NCBI GenBank assembly: GCA_902556355.1
Contig: CACDVW010000010.1
Location: 1-42,141, forward strand
Direction: 5' to 3'
Length of the DNA: 42,141 nucleotides
DNA from: an uncultured SAR86 cluster bacterium
GTDB taxonomy: Bacteria > Pseudomonadota > Gammaproteobacteria > Magnimaribacterales > D2472
The translations under genes and the position numbers were made by a program. The notes beneath the pieces were generated by a model that made no database searches, was not told the origin of the DNA, and saw only the letters and a list, made by a program, of their open reading frames with translations. This document shows positions 26,656-34,684 of the stretch, piece after piece (positions within the stretch are counted from its first letter, which is position 1; the number at the start of each line of letters is the position of its first letter).

Positions 26656-27825
26656 TTATACCCCTAGTACAAATTTCGAAATAATATTTTTTTGGATTTC
26701 GTTACTTCCACCATAAATAGATGTTTTTCTGAAGTTCAAGAATCTTTCTAACGAAACAGCTGCATGCTCAGGGCCAGATGGTTTATCGTTTGATCCGTAG
26801 CCTCCTGCTCCGGGATACATTAATGCATATTCACCTGCTGCTTCAACAAAAAGCTCAGTAAGGCCTTGTTGTATTTCTGTGCCTTTAATTTTTAAGATAG
26901 ATGATTCAGCGCCTGGATGACCACCATTTTCAAGATCTGATAGCAATCGTAATTCTGTCATTTCTAGAGCAGATATAGCAATTTCCATTTCAGCAACTTT
27001 CTTATCTAAATCTGAATTATTTAACTCAGAAACAACTTCTTTTAACTGATTTAGAGCTCTCATAGAAGCTCCAACAGCAGCTATACCAAATCTTTCATGA
27101 GCAAGTAAGAATTTAGCGTATGTCCAACCTTTACCCTCTTCACCAACTAAGTTCTCTACTGGAACTTTTACATCTGTGAAAAATACAGAGTTAACTTCGT
27201 GATCACCATCAATAGTTATTATCGGTTTAACTTCTATACCAGGAGTTTTCATATCAACTAAAAGGAACGATATGCCTTCTTGTTTCTTACCAGAAGAATC
27301 AGTTCTAACTAGTAAAAAGATCCAATCAGCATTTTGAGCTAAAGTCGTCCATGTCTTGGAACCATTAACTACATAATGATCACCATCTTTGACAGCTTTT
27401 GTTTTGAGTGATGCTAAATCAGAACCGGAACCTGGTTCAGAATAACCCTGACACCACCAAGTATTGAAATCTAAAATATCAGGTAAGAACCTTTTCTTTT
27501 GTTCTTCGTTTCCAAATGTCCAAATAACAGGCGCAACCATGCTTACACCAAAAGCTAATAGCGGCGGACACCCTGCCATTCCGAACTCTTTATTAAACAA
27601 ATACAGTTGAGTTGCACTCCAACCAGTTCCACCATATTCAACAGGCCAGTTATAACCCATCCACCCTTTTGCAGATAATGCTTTATGATAATCAACCATG
27701 TCTTGTCTAGTAAGGTGTTCACCTTTATCCATTTTATCTTTAACATGCTTTGGATAGTCATTTGCCAGCCATTCTCTTAGTTCATCTCTAAAAGCTAAAT
27801 CTTCTTTTGAAAAATTAATGTCCAT
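26656..27825 (-). CDS. Acyl-CoA dehydrogenase, large subunit of a probable heteromer
   Basis: A 389-residue acyl-CoA dehydrogenase with a well-kept FAD/substrate region (WWCQGYSEPGSGSDLASL, about 123-140, and GSKTWTTLAQNADW). Glu244 in LAHERFGIA lies where isovaleryl- and long-chain enzymes carry their catalytic base; the medium-chain position is Gly (IYGGSNEIQ). It is the upstream gene of the pair, 2 bp from the small subunit, and divergent from mfd across 75 bp. The two subunits probably form one enzyme acting in lipid, sterol or dicarboxylate breakdown. Confidence 0.88.
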   Translation of the reverse strand: MDINFSKEDLAFRDELREWLANDYPKHVKDKMDKGEHLTRQDMVDYHKALSAKGWMGYNWPVEYGGTGWSATQLYLFNKEFGMAGCPPLLAFGVSMVAPVIWTFGNEEQKKRFLPDILDFNTWWCQGYSEPGSGSDLASLKTKAVKDGDHYVVNGSKTWTTLAQNADWIFLLVRTDSSGKKQEGISFLLVDMKTPGIEVKPIITIDGDHEVNSVFFTDVKVPVENLVGEEGKGWTYAKFLLAHERFGIAAVGASMRALNQLKEVVSELNNSDLDKKVAEMEIAISALEMTELRLLSDLENGGHPGAESSILKIKGTEIQQGLTELFVEAAGEYALMYPGAGGYGSNDKPSGPEHAAVSLERFLNFRKTSIYGGSNEIQKNIISKFVLGV

Positions 27826-27900
27826 AATTACCTATATTATTATTGAGTTGATAGAATACGCACAACATTATACAAGTATTTGTAAAAAATTTACCATTAA

Positions 27901-30900
27901 ATGCATAAAAATAACGACCATAGATTCGCACATCAATTGATTAATAAATATCATGATTCTGATGTTTCTTTATGTGTTGTTGTTAAAGATAATAAGGAAG
28001 CTAGACTCATAAATAATGAACTGTCTTTATATTTAAATTCAGAGAGTATTAATTATTTTCCAGAAAATGAAATACTACCTTACGACCATTTTTCTGCACC
28101 TGATAATATTTTAAGCGATCGTTTCTCAATCCTTAATACATTAGATAAAGAAAAGAAAATTATTATTACAACAATAAAGAGTTTATTTGAGCTATACCCT
28201 ACAAAAGATTTTTTTCAATCAAAAGAAACTTTTAATTTAGGTGATTCTTTATCGTTAAATAAGCTTGAAAAAATTCTTATTTCTTTAAATTACGAAAAGG
28301 TAAACAAAATTGAAGGTATTAATCAGTATTCACTTAGAGGAGGAATTATAGATATCTATACTCCTATATATAGAAATCCCTTGAGAATTGAGATTTTTGA
28401 TGATTCAGTTGAGTCTGTTAGATTCTTTGATCTTGAAACACAATCATCTGTTGAAAAATCAAATAATTTTAGGCTATCTAAAAGTTCTTTATATACATTC
28501 GATGATCATAATTTAAAAATATTTCGAGATAATTGGAGAGAATATTTTCAAGAATATGACGAAAGACATTGTGAAATATTTCAAAATTTAAATACCTCTA
28601 GAAAAGCAGAAGGTTCAGATATTTACTTGCCATTATTTTTTTCAAAAACTTCAAATTTTTTTGAAATATTTAATAGTCATTCATTCATTGTATTAGATAA
28701 TTTTGATGACGAAATAGACTCATACAATAACTATATTCAACAAAGATTTGATGACGAGAATATTGACTCACAAAGACCGTTATTATCACCTAGTGATTTA
28801 TTTTGTTCGTTAGAAACTATTAAAAATAAACTCCCACAAAAAAGTATCTGGGATTTTGATATTTATGAAGATTTTAATTATAAAAATATTAATGAGCTTG
28901 TTAACGATATTGGTCAAAACAAATTAGAAAAATATCAAATTGTCTTAATTACATCACTTCAAAGTGAATACGAAACATTATTTGAACTACTGAAGCCAAA
29001 TATTAAAGAAATAAAAAATATATCTCAGGCTTCATTTGGAGTAAATTTAATGATTTCTGATATTGTTAGACCTATTCATATAAAAGAAAAACTTATTATT
29101 TTTCATAATGAATACAAACAAGATTCAAACTTAATATTTCTAGAGACTCAGGAAAGAAAATCAGTAACGCAAAGCAGAGATCAACTATTTAGTGATGGCG
29201 ATTATGTTGTTCATGAGAATTATGGTATTGGCATATATGAAGGTTTAGAGGTCGTAGAAACTAATAATAATTCTAATGAATATATGAAGATTATGTATTC
29301 TTCAAATGAAGCTTTATATGTGCCACTTAGAAGTGTTGACTTAATTAGTAAATATCACAAAAATGATTTAACTGAAAATATAAAACTTGATTCTCTATCA
29401 TCTAATAAATGGCTAAAAAATAAAGAAAAAGCTCAAAAAAGAGCATATGATCATGCCGCTGAAATATTAGATATCGAATCAAGAAGACTTGAATCTACTG
29501 CGTTTGTTTTAAGAGCTAATGATGAAGATTTAAATATTTTTAATAAGGATTTTCCATTTAAAGAAACTGCAGATCAATTAGAAGCAATTAGCGCAATTCA
29601 GAAGGATATAGCTTTAATTAAACCTATGAATAGAGTTTTATGTGGAGATGTTGGTTTTGGTAAAACTGAAGTTGCTATGAGATCTGCTTTTGTGGCAATT
29701 AATTCAGATAAGCAAGTAGTTTTGTTATGTCCAAGCACCGTCCTGAGCGAACAACACTATGAATCATTTTTAGAAAGATTTAAAAATACAGGCGCATCTA
29801 TAAAACTAATTAATAGACATACTTCTAAAAAAAATAAAGATAATTATGTAAAAGGGTTTAATAATAAAAACATTGATATAGTTATTGGTACGCATGCATT
29901 ATTTACTTGCGGTATTGATTTTTCAAATACTGGTATTTTGATTGTAGATGAAGAACATAAGTTTGGAATCAGACAAAAAGATCTTATTAAGAGCAAACAA
30001 GAAAATATACACATACTCTATTTATCAGCAACACCCATTCCTCGAACAATGAATTTTATTTTTTCAGGTTTAAAAGAATTCTCTTTTTTACACACACCAC
30101 CATCTAATAGATTGAGCATCAAATCTTTTCTTAAGATTGAAACACATCAGCTTTTTAAAGAGGCTATTTCAAGAGAAATATCAAGAGGTGGTCAATGTTT
30201 TATAGTGCAAAACAATATAGACAAAATGAATTCTCTTAAAAATCAACTAAACAAACTATTACCAGATATTAAAATCGACATCGCGCACGGTAAATTAAAA
30301 AAAGATGAAATATCAAATGTTATGAGAAGCTTTGATACTGGCTCTCTGGATGTTCTGATTTGTACAACTATCGTAGAAATGGGCTTAGACATACCAAATG
30401 CAAATACAATGTTAATAATAGATTCTCAAAATTTTGGATTATCACAGCTTCATCAGCTAAGAGGTAGAGTTGGAAGATCTGCAAAACAAGGTTATTGTTA
30501 TTTTTTAACTCCTTCACCTGAATTATCTAAAATTGCAAAAAATAGATTAGATTCAATAATTAAACTTTGTAATTTAGGTTCTGGATTTTTCATTGCTCAA
30601 GAGGATCTTGAAATTAGAGGCGGTGGAGAAATCTTAGGTGAAAAACAAAGCGGCCACATTAATACTATTGGTATGAGCTTATATTTATCAATGTTAAAAA
30701 ATGCAATAAATACCTTTAAAACTAATGATGAAAAAGAGTTTATAAATACAGAAATAAATTTTTATGACTCATCTTATATTAACGACTCCTATCTGCCCTC
30801 CCCAGTTGAAAGATTAAAAATTTATAAAAATCTTAATAATGCATCTTCTATTAATGATGTTAATAATATTTCAGAAGATCTGAGAGACAGATGTGGTTCA

Positions 30901-31179
30901 TTTACAAATGAAGTTCAAAACTTAATAGATGATTCTAAGATATTAGTGATGATTAAAAATACAGGCGTTATAAATATTAAATCTAATTCCTCAAGAACAT
31001 CATTATTGCTCTCTGCAAATATTAATAAATCTGTTTTTGAGAATATATTGACTCTAGTAACAAACAAGCCCAATATTTATTCTATTAATAAAGAGAATAA
31101 ATTTATTATCGAGTTAAATGAAGATAATTCATCCCTTAGAAGAAAAACAGTTATAAAGTTATTAAATGAAATTATTTAA
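27901..31179 (+). CDS. mfd: Transcription-repair coupling factor Mfd
   Basis: A 1092-residue DNA translocase that removes RNA polymerase stalled at lesions and recruits UvrA. Domains in order: UvrB-like N-terminal module (to about 330), RNA-polymerase-interacting CarD-like domain (SDGDYVVHENYGIGIYEGL, about 430-490), and a RecG-like helicase with Walker A GDVGFGKTE (about 582-590), DEEH (about 683-686) and the QLRGRVGRS motif VI. A TRCF domain follows at the C-terminus. It is about 55 residues shorter than E. coli Mfd (1148), partly at the N-terminus. The ATG at 27901 is preceded directly by an in-frame TAA, so no longer start is possible. Confidence 0.96.
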   Translation: MHKNNDHRFAHQLINKYHDSDVSLCVVVKDNKEARLINNELSLYLNSESINYFPENEILPYDHFSAPDNILSDRFSILNTLDKEKKIIITTIKSLFELYPTKDFFQSKETFNLGDSLSLNKLEKILISLNYEKVNKIEGINQYSLRGGIIDIYTPIYRNPLRIEIFDDSVESVRFFDLETQSSVEKSNNFRLSKSSLYTFDDHNLKIFRDNWREYFQEYDERHCEIFQNLNTSRKAEGSDIYLPLFFSKTSNFFEIFNSHSFIVLDNFDDEIDSYNNYIQQRFDDENIDSQRPLLSPSDLFCSLETIKNKLPQKSIWDFDIYEDFNYKNINELVNDIGQNKLEKYQIVLITSLQSEYETLFELLKPNIKEIKNISQASFGVNLMISDIVRPIHIKEKLIIFHNEYKQDSNLIFLETQERKSVTQSRDQLFSDGDYVVHENYGIGIYEGLEVVETNNNSNEYMKIMYSSNEALYVPLRSVDLISKYHKNDLTENIKLDSLSSNKWLKNKEKAQKRAYDHAAEILDIESRRLESTAFVLRANDEDLNIFNKDFPFKETADQLEAISAIQKDIALIKPMNRVLCGDVGFGKTEVAMRSAFVAINSDKQVVLLCPSTVLSEQHYESFLERFKNTGASIKLINRHTSKKNKDNYVKGFNNKNIDIVIGTHALFTCGIDFSNTGILIVDEEHKFGIRQKDLIKSKQENIHILYLSATPIPRTMNFIFSGLKEFSFLHTPPSNRLSIKSFLKIETHQLFKEAISREISRGGQCFIVQNNIDKMNSLKNQLNKLLPDIKIDIAHGKLKKDEISNVMRSFDTGSLDVLICTTIVEMGLDIPNANTMLIIDSQNFGLSQLHQLRGRVGRSAKQGYCYFLTPSPELSKIAKNRLDSIIKLCNLGSGFFIAQEDLEIRGGGEILGEKQSGHINTIGMSLYLSMLKNAINTFKTNDEKEFINTEINFYDSSYINDSYLPSPVERLKIYKNLNNASSINDVNNISEDLRDRCGSFTNEVQNLIDDSKILVMIKNTGVINIKSNSSRTSLLLSANINKSVFENILTLVTNKPNIYSINKENKFIIELNEDNSSLRRKTVIKLLNEII

Positions 31180-32026
31180 ATTATTATTTGTATCATTATT
31201 TTTAAGCTCTCTATCAGCAAATTCAGAATTAAATTTAGATTTAAAAGAATATGAAATAGAACTAATAATTTTTAAACATGCTAATGTTTTGACTGATGAA
31301 AACTTTGATGAAGAATTTACAACACCTTCAATTGAAACAGTATCTTTTTATAAACCAACCTTACAGATTAATGAAAATGCCTATCAATCAAAACCAAAAG
31401 ATAATTTTTTTAACAGGCTGTTTAAGGATTTTAATCCAATAAAAAAAAGCAATAATGTTTTAATAAAAGACCAAGATATTTCAAAAGTATCTAATCCAAA
31501 AACTTGGTATAGAAAAACTGACAACTTAGTAGTTTTAAAAAAAATAAATAATAAATTAGAAACCAATAGTAACTATGAGTTATTAGATAGTTTCAAATGG
31601 ATACAAAATATTGATTATAAGGATGATGCTCAATTCTTATTTTATGAAGATAAACAAAAGGAATATGGACTATATTTAAAATTTTACAGAAGTAGATTCC
31701 TTCATGCAGATCTAAAATCATATATAGGTGTTATAGGTAATGACTCTATTGATATTACAACAGATAAAATTGCTAAGTTTGAAAAAAAAATATTAGAAGC
31801 TAATAAAGAGAACAATAAAGATTTTAAAAATGATCTAAAAATTGAATTAAATAAACCTAACAAGTATGTAGATATAAATAGTAGTAAAAATGCACCTTCA
31901 TTAAATATACCCAAATCTAATGAAATCAATATCTTTATTGATGAACAAAGAAGAATATTTAATGAAGAAATACATTATTTTGATCATCCATTGTTTGGAT
32001 TAATACTATCAATAAAAGAAATCTAG
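31166..32026 (+). CDS. csiV: CsiV family peptidoglycan-binding protein
   Basis: A 286-residue exported protein with a signal peptide (residues 1 to about 18). Family marks are the early strand YEIELIIFKHAN, then KFYRSRFLHADLKSYIG, and the C-terminal EQRRIFNEEIHYFDHPLFGLILSI, which is highly characteristic. CsiV was described in Shewanella as a peptidoglycan-associated activator of the lytic enzyme LbcA-like system and is widespread in gammaproteobacteria. The middle of this protein is a Lys/Asn-rich, poorly conserved stretch. The start overlaps mfd by 14 bases; the mfd-csiV order is shared with pseudomonads to my knowledge. The exact cell-envelope role here is inferred. Confidence 0.8.
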   Translation: MKLFKLLFVSLFLSSLSANSELNLDLKEYEIELIIFKHANVLTDENFDEEFTTPSIETVSFYKPTLQINENAYQSKPKDNFFNRLFKDFNPIKKSNNVLIKDQDISKVSNPKTWYRKTDNLVVLKKINNKLETNSNYELLDSFKWIQNIDYKDDAQFLFYEDKQKEYGLYLKFYRSRFLHADLKSYIGVIGNDSIDITTDKIAKFEKKILEANKENNKDFKNDLKIELNKPNKYVDINSSKNAPSLNIPKSNEINIFIDEQRRIFNEEIHYFDHPLFGLILSIKEI

Positions 32027-32617
32027 CTACTTATAATAGGCATTATCATCAATAGAATGATCTGTTGAGTCTTTAACAGATTTTAACTCCGGTATTTGTT
32101 CTAATAGCGTTTTTTCAATTCCATCTTTAAGCGTCACATCTACCATGCCGCATCCTTGGCAACCTCCTCCAAATTGAAGGATGGCCTCACCTTGGTCAGT
32201 AAACTTAACAAGACTTACTTCTCCCCCATGAGACTCAAGCATTGGATTTATTTCATTATATATAACATAGTTAATCCTATCCTCAGGAGGACTATCTGGA
32301 GATATATTGGGTAATCTTGCATTTGGAGCTTTGATAGTTAGTTGACCGCCAAAAGTATCATTATCATAATTAACTTCTGCATCTACTAAAAAAGGAATAC
32401 TTCTTTCCTCTACATGAACAGTAATCTTATCAAGCTTAAGAACAACATCATCTTTATCTGCCTCTTCTGGTTTACAATAAGCTAAACATGTCTCAGCTTT
32501 TGGTGTTCCAGGGTCAGATATAAAAATTCTGACAGCAAGATTAGGTTCATTTTTATCTTGAAGAAGTTTTGCTAAATACTCTTCAGCTGATTCTGTAATA
32601 TTTACAATTTTTTCCAT
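32027..32617 (-). CDS. nfuA: Fe-S biogenesis protein NfuA
   Basis: A 196-residue iron-sulfur carrier. An A-type-carrier-like N-terminal domain (about 1-100) has lost the usual cysteine triad; the C-terminal Nfu domain carries CxxC at Cys153 and Cys156 in GGGCQGCGMVDVTLK, matching E. coli Cys149/Cys152. The length matches the family (191). Its stop directly abuts the csiV stop, and its ATG is only 6 bp from the divergent DUF2970 start, leaving no room for a separate promoter outside coding sequence. Confidence 0.96.
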   Translation of the reverse strand: MEKIVNITESAEEYLAKLLQDKNEPNLAVRIFISDPGTPKAETCLAYCKPEEADKDDVVLKLDKITVHVEERSIPFLVDAEVNYDNDTFGGQLTIKAPNARLPNISPDSPPEDRINYVIYNEINPMLESHGGEVSLVKFTDQGEAILQFGGGCQGCGMVDVTLKDGIEKTLLEQIPELKSVKDSTDHSIDDNAYYK

Positions 32618-32623
32618 AAATAT

Positions 32624-32791
32624 ATGTGGTTTAAAAGAATAATTGATTCATTATTGGGCATCAGAACAAAGCAAGACTTTGAAAAAGATATTAAAAAATT
32701 CTCAATAATAAAAATAATTATCTTATTTATTCTTATCAATATAACATTTATAGGGCTAATATTTTTTATAACAAGATTCTTTATCAATTAA
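32624..32791 (+). CDS. DUF2970-type membrane microprotein (55 residues)
   Basis: A 55-residue reading frame from ATG 32624 to TAA 32791. It begins MWFKRIIDSLLGIRTKQDFE, then a short Lys-rich bridge and one hydrophobic helix (about 29-52). This is the DUF2970 pattern: an amphipathic WxxxxxSLxGIRxxxDxEKD start followed by a single transmembrane segment. Function of the family is unknown. The trmA ATG follows the stop codon with no gap, so the two are surely co-transcribed. Because nfuA starts 6 bp away on the other strand, the promoter must lie inside nfuA. The opposite-strand frame over the same bases is less plausible: hydrophobic but unlike any family I know. Confidence 0.75.
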   Translation: MWFKRIIDSLLGIRTKQDFEKDIKKFSIIKIIILFILINITFIGLIFFITRFFIN

Positions 32792-33802
32792 ATGAATAAA
32801 TTTCAGAAAGCAACATCATTAATAGACGAACATTATAAAAATAATATTGCAATTAATTTAAGTCCTTCTTATGGCTATAGATCAAGATGTGAATTTGGTT
32901 ATAAAAATAATTTTTATACTATGTACTCCCCTTCAGGAGAGATAGTTTATTTAGAAACTTTTGCAGTAGCTAGGCCATCTATACAAGCTTTAATGCCAAA
33001 TCTCTTAAATCAAATAAATAAATCGAATGTTCTTAAAACCAAATTATTCCAAATTAACTTTAGATCAAATAGAAAAAACAGAGTTTTAGTGTCATTGGTT
33101 TATCACAAATTATTAGATGATGAAATTAAGGGTTTAGCAGATAAAATCGCAAATATTTTAAATATTAGCATCAATCTCAGATCTAAAAATAATCTATATT
33201 CAACTCACAGTGACCTACTGGAAGATAATATTGAGCATCTAGAAACTATACTTTATCAAACTGATCAATCATTCTATCAACCAAACCATTTTCATATGCC
33301 TGAAATGGTTGCAAAGGCAATGAGTTTTATAAAAGATCCAAAAGATCTTCTAGAACTCTACTGTGGATCTGGAACATTTTCTCTTCCAATGAGAAAGTTA
33401 TTTAACAAAATATTTGCAACTGAGAGTAATCGTCAATCTATAAGATGCCTAAAAAAATCTATAAATGAGCAAAATATTAAAAACATTTTTCATGCGAGGC
33501 TTTCAGCAGAAGAAGTTTCTGAGTTGTTCGATGGTAGAATTTTTACAAGAATGAAAGGAATTAATATTTCTGATTTTAATTTTTCTCATGTTTTAGTTGA
33601 CCCACCGAGAGCAGGACTTGATGAAAATATTATTAAATTAATTAATAAATTTGAAAATATAATTTATGTTTCATGTAACTATGAAACATATTCTAGAGAT
33701 ATTAAAAATCTTTCATCGTATAAAATTAAAAACATAGAGTTTTTTGACCAATTTCCAAATACAAAACATCTTGAAATAGTATCTCTGTTATCAAAAAAAT
33801 AA
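32792..33802 (+). CDS. trmA: tRNA (uracil-5-)-methyltransferase TrmA
   Basis: A 336-residue enzyme that makes m5U54 in the T-loop of tRNA from S-adenosylmethionine. It has RSRCEFGY near the N-terminus, TDQSFYQPN (about 157-165), the SAM motif LLELYCGSGTFSLPM (187-200), LVDPPRAG (268-275) and the catalytic cysteine Cys295 in VSCNYETYSRD. There is no N-terminal 4Fe-4S cluster or TRAM domain, which separates it from RlmC/RlmD. It is about 30 residues shorter than E. coli TrmA (366). It starts directly after the microprotein gene. Confidence 0.93.
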   Translation: MNKFQKATSLIDEHYKNNIAINLSPSYGYRSRCEFGYKNNFYTMYSPSGEIVYLETFAVARPSIQALMPNLLNQINKSNVLKTKLFQINFRSNRKNRVLVSLVYHKLLDDEIKGLADKIANILNISINLRSKNNLYSTHSDLLEDNIEHLETILYQTDQSFYQPNHFHMPEMVAKAMSFIKDPKDLLELYCGSGTFSLPMRKLFNKIFATESNRQSIRCLKKSINEQNIKNIFHARLSAEEVSELFDGRIFTRMKGINISDFNFSHVLVDPPRAGLDENIIKLINKFENIIYVSCNYETYSRDIKNLSSYKIKNIEFFDQFPNTKHLEIVSLLSKK

Positions 33803-33846
33803 ATATAAATATATTTAATTTATATACATTTTATTTTATTAAGAAC

Positions 33847-33876
33847 TTGATAATTAAGAAGTTTTGATAGTATAAA
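33847..33876 (+). promoter_or_regulatory. Candidate promoter for the membrane-protein gene at 33911
   Basis: TTGATA (33847-33852) and TATAAA (33871-33876) each match five of six consensus bases, with an 18-bp spacer, ending 34 bp before the ATG. The surrounding 108 bp between trmA and this gene are A/T-rich and otherwise empty. Confidence 0.5.
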
Positions 33877-33910
33877 TAAATATTCATTAAATACCTTGGG
33901 AGGGGAGATT

Positions 33911-34339
33911 ATGGATTTATTTACAAGCGTTTCCTATGAAATTGAATTATGGAATCTTTTTGCTGACTCTAGGGGAGCCAATGCAACTATATTTCTTGCA
34001 ACTGTAATTGCTGTCTGGGTTGCTGCTAGATTTAGCAGTGTGATGGTAGATAAGGGTGCAAATACATTAGCTAAATTAATTGGAACAGCTTTTGCTGTTT
34101 CAGTATTTTTAATAGGACTAAATTTAGCTGGTCTTATTAATGGAACCTTTGAAGGCCATGCTATGGCACTAAATGCACTTGATGTCGCTAATGGAGATAT
34201 TGATCTTGGAGCTGGCTCACAAGCTTGGCTTGCAGCACAGGCTGAGGGAAATATGATTGCCTCACTAGGTGGCTGGATGTTCTATATTTCAGGATTATTG
34301 ATTGCTGTTTTGCCTTTATGGTTCAATCCTAACGATTAA
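33911..34339 (+). CDS. Small three-helix membrane protein of unknown function (possible paralogue of 5488-5868)
   Basis: I do not recognise this 142-residue protein. Three hydrophobic helices lie at about 23-43, 55-78 and 116-138, with a polar Ala/Gly-rich loop of nearly 40 residues between helices 2 and 3. The start is set at ATG 33911 because a strong ribosome binding site, GGGAGGGGAG, ends 3-4 bp before it; the TTG at 33896 in the same frame would bury that site. Layout, loop position and the spacing of W36, R40, N51 and K55 parallel the membrane protein at 5488-5868, and both are preceded by TTGGGAGG. It has its own promoter candidate and terminator, so it is probably a single-gene unit, perhaps highly expressed. 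Confidence 0.8.
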   Translation: MDLFTSVSYEIELWNLFADSRGANATIFLATVIAVWVAARFSSVMVDKGANTLAKLIGTAFAVSVFLIGLNLAGLINGTFEGHAMALNALDVANGDIDLGAGSQAWLAAQAEGNMIASLGGWMFYISGLLIAVLPLWFNPND

Positions 34340-34351
34340 TTCTTAATCATT

Positions 34352-34379
34352 AAAGGCACTTTAAATAGTGCCTTTTTTT
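34352..34379 (+). terminator. Rho-independent terminator before the histidine operon
   Basis: A perfect 9-bp stem, AAAGGCACT / AGTGCCTTT, with a TTAAAT loop runs into seven consecutive T (three in the stem). It lies 12 bp after the membrane-protein stop and separates that gene from the his operon. Confidence 0.9.
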
Positions 34380-34388
34380 ACTTTACTT

Positions 34389-34408
34389 TGTATTAGCATA
34401 GTAATACA
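34389..34408. promoter_or_regulatory. Palindrome before the TrpR-like gene, candidate autoregulatory operator
   Basis: Inverted repeat TGTATTA - 6 nt - TAATACA (7 of 7 bases pair) centred 19-20 bp before the ATG at 34418. It sits between the terminator and the first gene of the his operon, where an operator for the encoded TrpR-family protein would be expected. Binding is inferred only from position and symmetry. Confidence 0.45.
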
Positions 34409-34417
34409 CTAGCACGC

Positions 34418-34684
34418 ATGAAAAACTTAAATGAAATATTTTTATTATTAAAAAGTAAAAATGAAGTAGATGATTTTTTAAAAGATCTTTGTACTCCAGC
34501 AGAATTAAAAGCATTAGAAGAGCGCTGGGCTGTTGCACAACTTTTATATGAAGATAATTTATCTTACAGAGAGATTGCGGCTAAATTAAAAACCAGCACA
34601 ACAACTGTAACCAGAGTAGCAAGATTTTTATCAAGTGAGCCGTATCAAGGATATAAACGAATTCTTAAAAGGATAAATAAATGA
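34418..34684 (+). CDS. TrpR-like YerC/YecD family regulator, probable histidine repressor
   Basis: An 88-residue all-helical DNA-binding protein of the TrpR superfamily, YerC/YecD branch. Key parts are FLKDLCTPAELKALEERWAVA (about 20-40) and the helix-turn-helix LSYREIAAKLKTSTTTVTRVARFL (48-71), whose TTTVTRV recognition helix is typical. Its TGA overlaps the hisG ATG (ATGA), so it is part of the his operon. In Firmicutes, members of this family have been proposed as histidine-responsive repressors (HisR), which fits the context, but histidine sensing here is inferred. It probably also controls its own synthesis through the palindrome at 34389-34408. Confidence 0.85.
   Translation: MKNLNEIFLLLKSKNEVDDFLKDLCTPAELKALEERWAVAQLLYEDNLSYREIAAKLKTSTTTVTRVARFLSSEPYQGYKRILKRINK

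Noticed and set aside
32602-32787. 61-codon minus-strand frame over the gap before trmA
   Set aside because: It overlaps the nfuA start, is a low-complexity Ile/Asn-rich translation, and the plus-strand frame in the same bases matches the DUF2970 pattern and abuts trmA.
33896-33910. Upstream TTG start for the membrane protein at 33911
   Set aside because: Using it would put the strong GGGAGGGGAG ribosome binding site inside the coding sequence; the ATG at 33911 is at proper spacing from it.
34340-34417. Histidine attenuator leader
   Set aside because: No short frame with consecutive His codons and no competing hairpins before the operon; the only hairpin is the terminator of the preceding gene.
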